Positions 1 through 9,251 of a stretch of 64,000 bases of DNA are shown here, piece by piece. Every line of letters begins with the position of its first letter. Positions within the stretch are counted from its first letter, which is position 1. The stretch comes from Streptomyces sp. SCUT-3 (GTDB taxonomy: Bacteria; Actinomycetota; Actinomycetes; Streptomycetales; Streptomycetaceae): NCBI RefSeq assembly GCF_014083985.1, contig NZ_CP046907.1, forward strand, positions 3,944,501 through 4,008,500. The letters run 5' to 3'. The position numbers and the translations under genes are program-made. Under the pieces are notes generated by a model. That model was not told the origin of the DNA, did not search any database, and saw nothing but the letters and a program-made list of their open reading frames with translations.

Positions 1-244
1 CATCCTGGCCGGCCGCAGGATCCAGGACGGCGCGGCCGACGCCGCTCCGGACGAGGGGCCCTCCGGCTGCGTGACCACCGAGGGCGAGCTGGAGGCCGGG
101 GCCAGCGGGGCGGCCGCGCCGCTGCTGGGGGTCGCCGGGATCGAGGGGAGCGTCGGCGTGGTGATGCTCGCCGGCAGGGTCCCCGACCGGGTGGGGCCCA
201 GGGTGGTCGAGGCCGCCGCCGAGGTCGCCGACGCCCTGCGCTGA
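1..244 (+). CDS. IclR-family-like regulator, C-terminal end (partial)
   Basis: Open reading frame entering from the left edge (frame begins at base 2), 80 residues ending at TGA 242-244. The visible part has VTTEGELEAGASGAAAP, then a glycine/valine-rich strand and a final amphipathic helix. This is the pattern of the end of an IclR effector-binding domain, in which E-L-E-x-G is followed by AAP and a predicted alpha-helical tail. The N-terminal winged helix lies outside the window, so DNA binding and family cannot be checked. Other GAF-like sensory domains remain possible. Confidence 0.5.
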   Translation, partial: ILAGRRIQDGAADAAPDEGPSGCVTTEGELEAGASGAAAPLLGVAGIEGSVGVVMLAGRVPDRVGPRVVEAAAEVADALR

Positions 245-334
245 CCCCGGGGAGCCGCCGCGCCCGGCCGGCCTGTCCGGCCCGCGCCCGGCCGGCCTCG
301 CGCTCGGCCCGCCCGGCCCCGGGCGGCGGTGGAC

Positions 335-340
335 TAGATT
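335..340 (+). promoter_or_regulatory. Candidate -10 box of a leaderless promoter (S16 protease)
   Basis: TAGATT fits TANNNT and ends exactly 6 nt before ATG 347, which would start the transcript at or next to the start codon. There is no good Shine-Dalgarno sequence and no clear -35 box. Inference from spacing only. Confidence 0.35.
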
Positions 341-346
341 TTGTGC

Positions 347-1135
347 ATGCCCTCGCTGTCCCGCCGCACCCGCGCCCTCGCGTTGTGCTCCGTGCCCGTC
401 GCGGCGCTCCTCGCCACGGCCGCGCTGGCCCCCCTGCCCTACGTCCTGGCCGAACCCGGGATGACCGCCGACGTCCTCGGCGAGGACCACGGCCGGCAGA
501 TCATCTCCGTCTCCGGCCACGACACCCGCGACACCAGCGGCCGACTGCTCATGACGACCATCGCGGCCACCTCCCCGGACGCCGCGGTCCGGCTGCCCGA
601 CGTGCTCTCCGCCTGGTTCCGCACCGACCGGGCGGCCATGCCGGCCGACGTGGTCTACCCGGAGGGCGAGTCGCAGAAGGAGATCGAGGAGTACAACCAG
701 GAGCAGATGACGAAGTCCCAGGACGACGCGACCGCAGCCGCCCTGTCGCAGCTGCGGCTGCGGCCCGACGACGTCGACGTCACCCTGCACCTGGCGGAGG
801 TGGGCGGCCCCAGCGCCGGGCTGATGTTCACCCTGGGGATCGTCGACAAGATCGACGGCGACGGCAGCGGGGGAGACCTGACCGGCGGGAGGACGATCGC
901 CGGCACCGGCACCATCGAGCCGGACGGCACGGTCGGCCCGGTCGGCGGCGTCCCCCTGAAGACCCAGGCGGCCAAACGCGACGGGGCCACCGTCTTCCTG
1001 GTGCCGGAGGCCGAGTGCGCGGCCGCCCGGGCCGAACTCCCCGAGGGGCTGCGGCTGGTGCCGGTCGGGGAGCTGGACGACGCCCTGGAGTCCCTGAAGG
1101 CGCTGCGCACCGGCGGCACCGTGCCCGCCTGCTGA
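347..1135 (+). CDS. Secreted/anchored S16 (Lon-type) serine protease lacking a PDZ domain
   Basis: 262 aa. An N-terminal basic stretch plus hydrophobic segment (about residues 5-36) predicts a signal peptide or anchor, placing the protease outside the membrane. The S16 Ser-Lys dyad is visible: Ser156 in GGPSAG and a Lys at about 205 after GPVGG. The upstream half (SPDAAV, LSAWF, YPEGES, SQDDATAAAL) matches the N-terminal half of YlbL-type PDZ/S16 proteins. In those relatives a PDZ domain of about 90 residues sits between the two halves, whereas here AALSQL runs almost directly into VTLHLAEVGGPSAG. I chose ATG 347 over TTG 341 because of the -10-like TAGATT 6 nt upstream. Substrate unknown. 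Confidence 0.8.
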   Translation: MPSLSRRTRALALCSVPVAALLATAALAPLPYVLAEPGMTADVLGEDHGRQIISVSGHDTRDTSGRLLMTTIAATSPDAAVRLPDVLSAWFRTDRAAMPADVVYPEGESQKEIEEYNQEQMTKSQDDATAAALSQLRLRPDDVDVTLHLAEVGGPSAGLMFTLGIVDKIDGDGSGGDLTGGRTIAGTGTIEPDGTVGPVGGVPLKTQAAKRDGATVFLVPEAECAAARAELPEGLRLVPVGELDDALESLKALRTGGTVPAC

Positions 1136-1272
1136 ACGGGACGGCCTGGAGACCCGCCGGACGGCACGGCCGAAGCCGAAGCCGGGGCCGCAGCCGGGGT
1201 CGGGAGCCGGGACCGGAGGGCCGCCGGGCACCGGCCCCGTGAGTGTCCGGCCGGGATGGTTGGATACCGCCC

Positions 1273-1839
1273 ATGACCGATCCGCACCGGCGCGACGTGC
1301 CCGCGAACAGCGCCCACCGGCCCGGACCGGACCTTCGGACGCCGTACCCGCACGGCCCCTTCGTACCGGCGGGCCCCGCGGGCGGCCCGCCGAAGGAACT
1401 GCTGGGCGACGTGGGGAAGCGGCTGCTGGCCCGGATCGTGGACGGCGTCCTCGTCGTGGTGGTCCTGGTCGCGACGGTGCTGCCCTTCGTCTTCGCGGCC
1501 ACGGCCCTGGAGGACGACGGCCCCGCGGCCACGGCGCTCGTCGCCACGGGGATCGTCCTGGGCCTGCTCCTGGCCCTGGCCTACGAACCGTGGACGACGG
1601 GCCGGTACGGCCGGACGCCCGGCAAGCGGCTGTACCGGCTGGAGGTGGTGCGCCTGGCGGACGGAGGGCGGATCGGGCACGGACGCTCCTGGGCGCGTGC
1701 GCTGTCCGGGCTGGTGATGGGCCAGATCCCGTTCCTGGGCCTGCTGGACGTCCTGTGGTGCCTGTGGGACGGCGACCGCCAGTGCCTGCACGACAAGGCG
1801 GCCGGCACCGTGGTGGTCCGCTCCGGCCCTCCCCGCTGA
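1273..1839 (+). CDS. RDD family membrane protein
   Basis: 188 aa. A proline-rich cytoplasmic N-terminus (about 45 residues) is followed by KRLLARIVDG, the Arg-Asp pair that names the RDD domain. Then come two hydrophobic segments (about 57-75 and 90-108), the motif GRYGRTPGKRLYRLEVV and a last hydrophobic segment near 150-165. The C-terminal signature DxxxxCLHDKAAGTVVV is shared with the three RDD genes at 5971-9036. Substrate or function of RDD proteins is mostly unknown; some are linked to cation/proton exchange. Start ATG 1273 is preferred; GTG 1243 in the same frame has no better ribosome-binding site. Confidence 0.8.
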   Translation: MTDPHRRDVPANSAHRPGPDLRTPYPHGPFVPAGPAGGPPKELLGDVGKRLLARIVDGVLVVVVLVATVLPFVFAATALEDDGPAATALVATGIVLGLLLALAYEPWTTGRYGRTPGKRLYRLEVVRLADGGRIGHGRSWARALSGLVMGQIPFLGLLDVLWCLWDGDRQCLHDKAAGTVVVRSGPPR

Positions 1840-1858
1840 GGCGGCACGCCGCGCCGCG

Positions 1859-1886
1859 GGGCCGCCGTTCACGGGCCGCCGTTCAC
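1859..1886. repeat. 14-bp tandem duplication
   Basis: GGGCCGCCGTTCAC occurs twice head to tail (1859-1872 and 1873-1886). The second copy contains the stop codon of the Lrp-type gene. Probably replication slippage at the 3' end of that gene. Confidence 0.8.
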
Positions 1887-2356
1887 GGGCCGTCCGAGGC
1901 CGCCTGCTCCACCAGGGGGATCACCCGGTAGGGCACCGGGTTCTCCATCACGATGGCGGTCGCGGCCCGGACGATCCCGCCGAAGCCGACGACCCGGTCG
2001 ATGACGCGCTGCAGGTCGGCGTTGGAGCGGGCCACCAGCCGGCACAGCATGTCGCCGCGCCCGGTGATGGTGTGCAGCTCCAGGACCTCCGGGACCGACG
2101 CCAGGTGCGCCCGCACGTCGTTGCCCTGGCCCTGGCGGATCTCCAGCGTGGCGAACGCGGTGACCGGGTAGCCCAGCGCGGCCGGGTCCACCTGGGGGCC
2201 GAACCCGCGGACCACCCCGCCCGCCCGCAGCCGGTCCAGGCGCGCCTGCACGGTGCCGCGCGCCACGCCGAGGCGGCGGGACGCCTCCAGGACGCCGATC
2301 CGCGGCTCGGCCTCCAGGAGCTTGATCAGCCGTCCGTCGAGCGCGTCGATCGCCAT
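1883..2356 (-). CDS. Lrp/AsnC family transcriptional regulator
   Basis: 157 aa, the usual family length. An N-terminal winged helix (about residues 5-50: DALDGRLIKLLEAEPRIGVLEASRRLGVARGTVQARLDRL, described by its L-x-E-x-x-RLGV-R-GTV pattern) is followed by a RAM/AsnC effector-binding domain (about 65-145, GRGDMLCRLVARS). It is divergent from hppD with 121 bp between the starts, and that interval carries several inverted repeats. It therefore probably controls hppD in response to an aromatic or other amino acid, and may autoregulate. The effector is an inference. Confidence 0.9.
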   Translation of the reverse strand: MAIDALDGRLIKLLEAEPRIGVLEASRRLGVARGTVQARLDRLRAGGVVRGFGPQVDPAALGYPVTAFATLEIRQGQGNDVRAHLASVPEVLELHTITGRGDMLCRLVARSNADLQRVIDRVVGFGGIVRAATAIVMENPVPYRVIPLVEQAASDGP

Positions 2357-2378
2357 GTCCGTCTCCCGGTGGTCACAC

Positions 2379-3623
<1,245 letters not shown>

Positions 3624-3638
3624 GCGCCGCCCCCGCCC

Positions 3639-3685
3639 GCACCGCCCGGCCTGCTGGTCCCCTTCCCGCGGGCCGGGCGCGGTGC
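3639..3685 (+). terminator. Candidate terminator after hppD
   Basis: GCACCGCCCGGCC (3639-3651) pairs with GGCCGGGCGCGGTGC (3671-3685) apart from a two-base bulge. It lies 16 bp after the hppD stop and ends 12 bp before the next start codon. No T-run follows, as is usual in Streptomyces. Confidence 0.55.
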
Positions 3686-3691
3686 GACTCT
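3686..3691 (+). promoter_or_regulatory. Candidate -10 box of a leaderless promoter (GlcD-like gene)
   Basis: GACTCT, with A at position 2 and T at position 6, ends 6 nt before ATG 3698. No Shine-Dalgarno sequence is present. Weak evidence on its own. Confidence 0.3.
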
Positions 3692-3697
3692 TGGGCC

Positions 3698-5062
3698 ATG
3701 GGCGATCTGGTGGAACGACTGCGCGAAGGACTCCCGGACACCGCGGTGCTGACGGACCCCGACGTCACCGCCGCGTACCGGAACGACATGGCGAGCTTCT
3801 GCCCGTCCGGCCGGCCGGCCGCGGTGGTGCTGCCCCGCACCGTGGAGCAGGTGCAGCACGTCATGCGGACGGCGACCGACCTGCGGGTCCCCGTCGTCCC
3901 CCAGGGGGCCCGGACCGGCCTGTCGGGCGCGGCCAACGCCTCGGACGGCTGCATCGCGCTGTCCCTGGTGAAGATGGACCGGATCCTCGAGATCGACCCG
4001 GTCGACCGGATCGCCGTCGTCGAACCGGGCGTGGTCAACGCCGACCTGTCGCGGGCGGCCGGCGAGCACGGCCTGACCTACCCGCCGGACCCCTCCAGCT
4101 GGGAGTCCTGCACCATCGGCGGCAACATCGGCACCGGCTCGGGCGGCCTGTGCTGCGTGAAGTACGGGGTCACCGCCGAGTACGTGCTCGGCCTGGACGT
4201 GGTGCTCGCCGACGGCCGGCTGCTGCGCACCGGGCGGCGCACCGCCAAGGGCGTGGCCGGCTACGACCTGACCCGGCTGTTCGTCGGCTCCGAGGGCAGC
4301 CTCGGCGTCGTGGTGCGGGCGGTCCTGGCGCTGCGCCCGGCCCCGCCTCCGCAACTGGTGCTGGCCGCCCGGTTCCCCGGCGCGGCGGCCGCGGGGGAGG
4401 CCGTGCGCCGGATCATGGCCGGCGGCCACACCCCCTCGCTGCTGGAGCTGATGGACCGCACCACCGTCACCGCCGTGAACGCGGTCACCGGCGGGATCCT
4501 GCCGGAGGACACCGGCGCCCTGCTGCTGTGCGCCTTCGACACCCCCGACCCGGCGGCCGACCTCGCCGCCGTCGGGGCGCTGTGCGAGGCGGCGGGCGCC
4601 TCGGCGGTCGTGCCGGCCGAGGACCGGGCCGAGTCCGAGATGCTGCTCCGGGCCCGGCGGCTGGCGCTCCCGGCGCTGGAGCGGCTCGGCGCCACCATGA
4701 TCGACGACGTCGCCGTCCCCCGGTCGCGGCTGGCGCAGATGCTGGAGGGCGTCGAGGGGATCGCGCGCGAGCAGGACCTGACCATCGGGGTGTGCGCGCA
4801 CGCGGGGGACGGCAACACCCACCCCGTGGTGTGCTTCGACCCGGCCGACGCGGACCAGGCGCGGCGCGCCCGCGCGTCGTTCGACGCGATCATGGAACTC
4901 GGCCTGCGGCTCGGCGGCACCATCACCGGCGAGCACGGCGTGGGGGTGCTCAAGAAGGAGTGGCTGGCCAGGGAGCTCGGGCCGGTGGGCGTGGAGATCC
5001 AGCGGGGGATCAAGCAGGTCTTCGACCCGCTGGGGCTGCTCAACCCCGGCAAGCTCTTCTGA
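3698..5062 (+). CDS. FAD-linked oxidase, GlcD/D-lactate dehydrogenase type
   Basis: 454 aa, typical for the VAO/PCMH flavoprotein family. The FAD-binding domain (about 35-215) shows PRTVEQVQHVM, VPVVPQGARTGLSG and IGGNIGTGSGG followed by KYGVTAEYVLGLDVVLADG. The C-terminal FAD-oxidase domain carries AHAGDGNTHP and GGTITGEHGVGVLKKEWL, ending in FDPLGLLNPGKLF, as in glycolate oxidase subunit D and D-lactate dehydrogenase. It likely oxidises a 2-hydroxyacid, passing electrons to a quinone or other acceptor. No GlcE/GlcF partners are nearby, so the true substrate is open. Confidence 0.9.
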   Translation: MGDLVERLREGLPDTAVLTDPDVTAAYRNDMASFCPSGRPAAVVLPRTVEQVQHVMRTATDLRVPVVPQGARTGLSGAANASDGCIALSLVKMDRILEIDPVDRIAVVEPGVVNADLSRAAGEHGLTYPPDPSSWESCTIGGNIGTGSGGLCCVKYGVTAEYVLGLDVVLADGRLLRTGRRTAKGVAGYDLTRLFVGSEGSLGVVVRAVLALRPAPPPQLVLAARFPGAAAAGEAVRRIMAGGHTPSLLELMDRTTVTAVNAVTGGILPEDTGALLLCAFDTPDPAADLAAVGALCEAAGASAVVPAEDRAESEMLLRARRLALPALERLGATMIDDVAVPRSRLAQMLEGVEGIAREQDLTIGVCAHAGDGNTHPVVCFDPADADQARRARASFDAIMELGLRLGGTITGEHGVGVLKKEWLARELGPVGVEIQRGIKQVFDPLGLLNPGKLF

Positions 5063-5156
5063 CGGCCCGGCACGGCCCGGCACGGTGCGACGCGACATGG
5101 CACGGTGCGGCCGGGGGTCGGCGCGACGCGGCGCCGGGGCGTCCCGCCGCGCGGGG

Positions 5157-5648
5157 TCACGCCCCCGCGTTCTGGTCGGGTGCCTCGTCGAGGCCGGGCC
5201 GGGGGTCGCCCGCCCTCAGCTCGTCGAGGGCGGCCGGTGCGAGCAGCCCCGCGATGCCCTCGTCGATGCACAGGCGCTCCTGCTCCGTGCCCGGCGGGAC
5301 GACGCGCAGCGTGCGTTCCAGCCAGGCCGCGACGGGCGAGGAGGGCGCCTCGAGCAGCGCCTCGCCGTCGGGGGAGGTGAGCGCCATGCACACGACGCCC
5401 CGGGTGCCGGCCTTTGCCGGCCAGACCCGCACGTCGCCGTGGCCGCAGGGCCGGAACACGCCCTCCACCAGCAACTCCCGCGAGAACGTCCAGGTCACGG
5501 GCGACGGGGAGCCCACGTGGAACGTGACGTGCACCGCGTACGGGTCCGACGGCAGGTACCGGAACACCGTCGGCACCTCGATGGTGTGTCCCGGAGAGAG
5601 CACCAGGCTCAGTTCCAGTTCTCGCTCGACCACGGTCAGTTCTGCCAT
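5157..5648 (-). CDS. ssgG: SsgA-like sporulation/cell-division protein, probably SsgG
   Basis: 163 aa. SALP signature: FRYLPSDPYAVHVTFHVG, then WTFSRELLVEG, GHGDVRVWPA, VCMALTSPDGEALLEAP and the end PPGTEQERLCID. SALPs are morphogenes of sporulating actinomycetes that steer septum placement and spore-wall synthesis. The paralogue is chosen from linkage to hppD, which I recall for SsgG in S. coelicolor, and from the SsgB-like body with a longer C-terminal tail. ATG 5648 is preceded by AAGGGGCG. The in-frame extension upstream to 5783 is unlikely. The function of this copy is inferred from the family. Confidence 0.8.
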   Translation of the reverse strand: MAELTVVERELELSLVLSPGHTIEVPTVFRYLPSDPYAVHVTFHVGSPSPVTWTFSRELLVEGVFRPCGHGDVRVWPAKAGTRGVVCMALTSPDGEALLEAPSSPVAAWLERTLRVVPPGTEQERLCIDEGIAGLLAPAALDELRAGDPRPGLDEAPDQNAGA

Positions 5649-5970
5649 GGAAACGCCCCTTCCCTGTGAAGCGGTGGCCACTCGTGGCAGATGCCGCGGC
5701 GGCCCGCACAGGAAGGGAGCGAGTACGGCCCCCGTCATTACGCGGATTCCGCGCACCGGTTGGGAAAGCCGCCCGGTGCGCACATTTTTGTTCCGTCATA
5801 CCCGTTTCCGAGTCTTGCGCGGCGCGCCCGTCCGACGACCAACCGTCGCCGGGCGGACACAAGGAGCAGCGGACGGGCCACGGGTCCCGGTCGCCGTCTG
5901 GTAGAAGATGTGGACCACCACAAGCACGAGCACGGTAAGAGCCGACGACGGGACAGGGACTCAAGGGATC
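5649..5970. other. Divergent interval between ssgG and the first clustered RDD gene
   Basis: 322 bp without a gene, with an AT-richer core (about 5780-5820). Perfect 9-bp arms GCGCACCGG (5751-5759) and CCGGTGCGC (5773-5781) are followed on the plus strand by ACATTTTTG. On the plus strand this looks like a terminator; on the minus strand it would lie in the ssgG leader. No convincing promoter box could be assigned. Confidence 0.5.
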
Positions 5971-7413
5971 ATGAACGCCCCCTCCAGCGGATCCGCCAGC
6001 GGCGGCCCCTCGGCCGGTTACTACGCGGACCCCTCCATCCCCGGCTACATCAGGTACTGGAACGGGTCGGCATGGGTGCCCGGGACGTCGCGTCCCGCAC
6101 CGCAGGAGGGCGAGGTCCTCGCCCCGCCGCCGGGGGTCGTCGTGCCGCCCGCGGCCCCGGCGGGCCCCTCCGCCCCGCCGGTGGCCAGGGTCCCGGCGGT
6201 GGACGAGTCCGGCCCGGTCTTCCTGGACGAGGTGCCGCAGTCCGCGCCGGACTCCGGGTCCGCCGTGCCCCCGCCCTCCGTCCCCGAGCCCGTCTCCTGG
6301 CCCGAGCCGCAGTCCCGGCCGGAGGAGGGGACCGGGGCGGGGCAGGACCTCGCGCAGGAGGCCGGCCGGGTGCCGGAGCAGGCGGAGGCCCGGACGCCGG
6401 GGCAGGCGCAGGAGCAGCTCCACGGCCCGCCGTCCGGTGCCGCGTGGGGCGCCGACGCCTCGCGGCAGAGCGGCCTGGACGCCGGGTCCGGCCGCGTCTC
6501 GTGGGGTGCCGGGGCCGCCACCGCGGAACCCGGCCCCGCCCGGCAGGCCGCCCAGCCCGCCCCGTCCGCCCCGTCCGTCCCGGGGGCGGGGGCGCCCCAC
6601 CCGGGAGCCCCGTCCGCCCCGGTCCCCGACCCCCATGCCCGGGCCGAGTCCGGGACCGCCCCCGCCGCGGCGGGCGGACCCGTCCAGGCGGCGCCCGCGC
6701 AGTCGAATCCGGCGCCGGGCCCGGCGCAGGGTGCGGCGCCGGGACCGTCCGCCGCCGTGCCGCACCAGGCCGCAGGCGGCCACCAGCCCCACGGCACGGG
6801 CCAGGGGGCGCCCGCCCCCTGGCCGCAGCAGCTCCAGCAGCTCGCCCGGCAGGAGCCGTCCGCCGCCGAACGGCCCGTCCCGTGGCGGCCGGTCGCCGAG
6901 GACCCGTTCGCCAGTGCGGCCGAGCCCGCCCGGCCGGCGGGCCTCGGCCGCCGGCTCGCCGCCCGGCTGCTGGACCTGGTCCTCGTCGGCGCGGTGGTGG
7001 GCGCGGTCGGCACCCCGCTGATCATGGCGTCGATCGCCCACATCGAGGACAAGATGCGGGCTGCCGAACTGACCGGGCAGACCGTCACGGTATGGCTGAT
7101 CGACGGCACCACCGGCCCCTACCTGGGGATGCTCGTCGCCGCGCTGCTCGTCACCGGGCTGCTGTACGAGGCGCTGCCCACCGCGAAGTGGGGGCGCACG
7201 CCGGGCAAGAAGCTGTTCGGACTGCAGGTGCTCGACGTCGAGTCGCAGATGCCGCCCACCCTCGGCCGCTCGCTGCGGCGCTGGCTGGTCCACCAGCTCC
7301 TCGGCGCGCTCGTCGTCGGGGTCCTGGACGCGGCCTGGTGCCTGGTCGACAAGCCCTGGCGGCAGTGCTGGCACGACAAGGCGGGCCGCACCTTCGTGGC
7401 CGCGGACAGCTGA
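5971..7413 (+). CDS. DUF2510-RDD family membrane protein with long Pro/Ala linker
   Basis: 480 aa. The N-terminus (about residues 13-38) carries a DUF2510 motif, GYYADPSIPGYIRYWNGSAW. About 280 residues of Pro/Ala/Gln-rich low complexity follow. The RDD domain is C-terminal: LGRRLAARLLDLVLVGAVVG (about 325-345), two further hydrophobic segments, KWGRTPGKKLFGLQVLDV and the tail WRQCWHDKAGRTFVA. DUF2510 plus disorder plus membrane domain is common in actinomycetes; the disordered part is cytoplasmic by prediction. First of three tandem RDD genes on this strand. Start ATG 5971 follows AAGGGA; the in-frame ATG 5908 is less likely. Confidence 0.8.
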   Translation: MNAPSSGSASGGPSAGYYADPSIPGYIRYWNGSAWVPGTSRPAPQEGEVLAPPPGVVVPPAAPAGPSAPPVARVPAVDESGPVFLDEVPQSAPDSGSAVPPPSVPEPVSWPEPQSRPEEGTGAGQDLAQEAGRVPEQAEARTPGQAQEQLHGPPSGAAWGADASRQSGLDAGSGRVSWGAGAATAEPGPARQAAQPAPSAPSVPGAGAPHPGAPSAPVPDPHARAESGTAPAAAGGPVQAAPAQSNPAPGPAQGAAPGPSAAVPHQAAGGHQPHGTGQGAPAPWPQQLQQLARQEPSAAERPVPWRPVAEDPFASAAEPARPAGLGRRLAARLLDLVLVGAVVGAVGTPLIMASIAHIEDKMRAAELTGQTVTVWLIDGTTGPYLGMLVAALLVTGLLYEALPTAKWGRTPGKKLFGLQVLDVESQMPPTLGRSLRRWLVHQLLGALVVGVLDAAWCLVDKPWRQCWHDKAGRTFVAADS

Positions 7414-7417
7414 CAAA

Positions 7418-7445
7418 GCGGCCCCGCCGGACAGGGCGGGGCCGC
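7418..7445 (+). terminator. Hairpin terminator after the first clustered RDD gene
   Basis: GCGGCCCCGCC (7418-7428) and GGCGGGGCCGC (7435-7445) form a perfect 11-bp stem with a 6-nt loop, 5 bp after the stop. It suggests the RDD genes are not simply one operon. Confidence 0.75.
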
Positions 7446-7513
7446 CCGGCCGGATCCCCCCATCGGCCCCCTCCCGGCGGCGTCCGGCCCGGCCCGGGGT
7501 TTGACTGGGCGCC

Positions 7514-8269
7514 ATGAGCAGCGACGGCCCGACGCCCGGATCCGGTCCCCCGCCGGAGGACGACCCGTTCCGGAAACGTCCCTGGGAACCCGGGGAGCGG
7601 GCGCCCGGCTCCTCCCCGCAGGAGGGCCCGCCCGGCGGCCCGCCCCCGGGCGGGGAACAGACCCCGCCCCCGCCACCGCCTCCGGGCCCCTGGGGAGACC
7701 GGGGCCCGGGCGGGTACGGCGGCCCGGGCGGGTACGGCCCCGGCGGGTACGGCCCCGGCGGCCCCGGTGGGTACGGCCCCGGCGGCCCCGGCGGGTACGG
7801 CCCGGGCGGGTACGGCGACTTCGGCGGACCTCCGCTGCCGCCCGGCATGCCCCGGCCCGCCGGCAGCGGCTGGCGCCTCCTCGCCCGCGTCGTCGACAGC
7901 CTCCTGGTGGGCTTCGTCGGGAGCCTCGTCCTGTGGACGGTCCTCGGGTTCCCCGACTACGGGAGCGCGCCCGGCCTCCTGTACAGCGGCCTCGTCGCCC
8001 TCCTCTACCTGGTGTACGAGGGCGTGATGCTCTCGCGCGACGGTCAGACGGTCGGCAAGAAGTTGGTGAGGATCCGGGTGGCGATGCTGGCCGACGGGTC
8101 CTCACCACCGGCCTCGGCCGCCTGGCTGAGGGCGGGCGTGTACTCGCTGGGAGCCTGGGTCTGCTGCATCTTCTGGCTGCTGGACGTGTTGTGGCACCTG
8201 TGGGACAAGCCGTACCGGCAGTGCCTGCACGACAAGGCGGCCCGGACCGTGGTGGTCCCCACGGACTGA
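7514..8269 (+). CDS. RDD family membrane protein with Gly-Tyr-Gly-Pro repeats
   Basis: 251 aa. About 110 residues of Pro/Gly-rich disorder include repeated GGYGPGG units encoded by near-identical DNA repeats (about 7719-7812). The RDD domain follows: GWRLLARVVDSLLVGF, LVYEGVMLSRDGQTVGKKLVRIRVAM, and CCIFWLLDVLWHLWDKPYRQCLHDKAARTVVV at the end. The motif block from YEGVMLSRDGQT onward is nearly identical to the next gene, so the two are recent paralogues. ATG 7514 is used. No enzymatic motif; function unknown. Confidence 0.82.
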   Translation: MSSDGPTPGSGPPPEDDPFRKRPWEPGERAPGSSPQEGPPGGPPPGGEQTPPPPPPPGPWGDRGPGGYGGPGGYGPGGYGPGGPGGYGPGGPGGYGPGGYGDFGGPPLPPGMPRPAGSGWRLLARVVDSLLVGFVGSLVLWTVLGFPDYGSAPGLLYSGLVALLYLVYEGVMLSRDGQTVGKKLVRIRVAMLADGSSPPASAAWLRAGVYSLGAWVCCIFWLLDVLWHLWDKPYRQCLHDKAARTVVVPTD

Positions 8270-8331
8270 ATCGCCCGCCGGGAGACCGAATACCACTGTC
8301 CCGTCACCCGTACGGCTGATTTACTCAAGGC

Positions 8332-9036
8332 ATGAGTGGAAATCAGCCGCCCGGATACGGCTACCCGCAGGGCGGATCCGGCCAGGATCCGTACGGCCAG
8401 CAGAACCCGTACGGCCAGCAGCCCCAGCAGAACCCGTACGGCCAGCAGCCTCCCCAGCAGAACCCCTACGAGAGCGGCGGCTATGCCGCACCGGGCACCC
8501 CGCCCGCGGCCGGTGGAAACCCGTACGACCAGGGCCAGTACGCACAGGGCCAGTACGCCCAGGCGCCCTACGGTGCGCCCGGCGGCGCCCCGGCCGGCAT
8601 GCCGCCGCTGGCCGAGTCCGGACAGCGCTTCCTCGCCCGGCTGATCGACACCGGCGTGCTGATCGCGTTCTTCGTGGTCGCGACCGCCCTGTTCGTGGAC
8701 TTCGACGACGCGACCGCGATGTCCTTCTCGGGCAACATCATGGCCTCGCTCATGGGTTACGGCCTCTACTTCGTCTACGAGGGCGTGATGCTCTCGCGCG
8801 ACGGACAGACGCTCGGCAAGAAGGCCATGAAGATCCGGGTGGCGATGCTGGCCGACGGCCGCGTCCCCGGCTCCGCCGGATGGATCCGGGCCGCGGTCTA
8901 CGCCCTCCCCGGCGTGATCAGCTGCCTCGGTGTCATCTTCTGGCTGCTCAACTCGCTGTGGCACCTGTGGGACAAGCCCTACCAGCAGTGCCTGCACGAC
9001 AAGGCCGCCAAGACCGTCGTCGTCAAGACCTCCTGA
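8332..9036 (+). CDS. RDD family membrane protein with NPYGQQ repeats
   Basis: 234 aa. The first 90 residues are Gln/Pro/Tyr-rich with repeated QNPYGQQ, a prion-like or condensate-prone composition. The RDD domain follows: SGQRFLARLIDTGVLIAFFVVAT, YEGVMLSRDGQTLGKKAMKI, and LWDKPYQQCLHDKAAKTVVVK at the end. Three hydrophobic segments are predicted. It is a close paralogue of the preceding gene. Transcription probably ends at the strong hairpin at 9054-9092. The substrate of the membrane domain is unknown. Confidence 0.82.
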   Translation: MSGNQPPGYGYPQGGSGQDPYGQQNPYGQQPQQNPYGQQPPQQNPYESGGYAAPGTPPAAGGNPYDQGQYAQGQYAQAPYGAPGGAPAGMPPLAESGQRFLARLIDTGVLIAFFVVATALFVDFDDATAMSFSGNIMASLMGYGLYFVYEGVMLSRDGQTLGKKAMKIRVAMLADGRVPGSAGWIRAAVYALPGVISCLGVIFWLLNSLWHLWDKPYQQCLHDKAAKTVVVKTS

Positions 9037-9053
9037 CCCGGTACCGGGCAGCG

Positions 9054-9092
9054 GCAGGGCCCCGGGGCGGGAGGACCGCCCCGGGGCCCTGC
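9054..9092 (+). terminator. Strong hairpin terminator closing the RDD cluster
   Basis: Perfect 17-bp stem, 9054-9070 with 9076-9092, and a 5-nt GAGGA loop. It lies 18 bp after the stop of the last RDD gene. No T-tract. Confidence 0.8.
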
Positions 9093-9251
9093 GCGTGCCG
9101 GCGGCGGGTTCCGGCGGCCGTTCCGCCGGCCGGCCCGCCGCAGCCGTCGCGCTTCCTCCCCCTCCCCTCCCGTTGGCCGACAGTCGCTGCACCGTTCCAC
9201 AGCCGGCCACATGATTGAGGAGAAGCGGGAACCACGGGGATCGGAGCGGAC

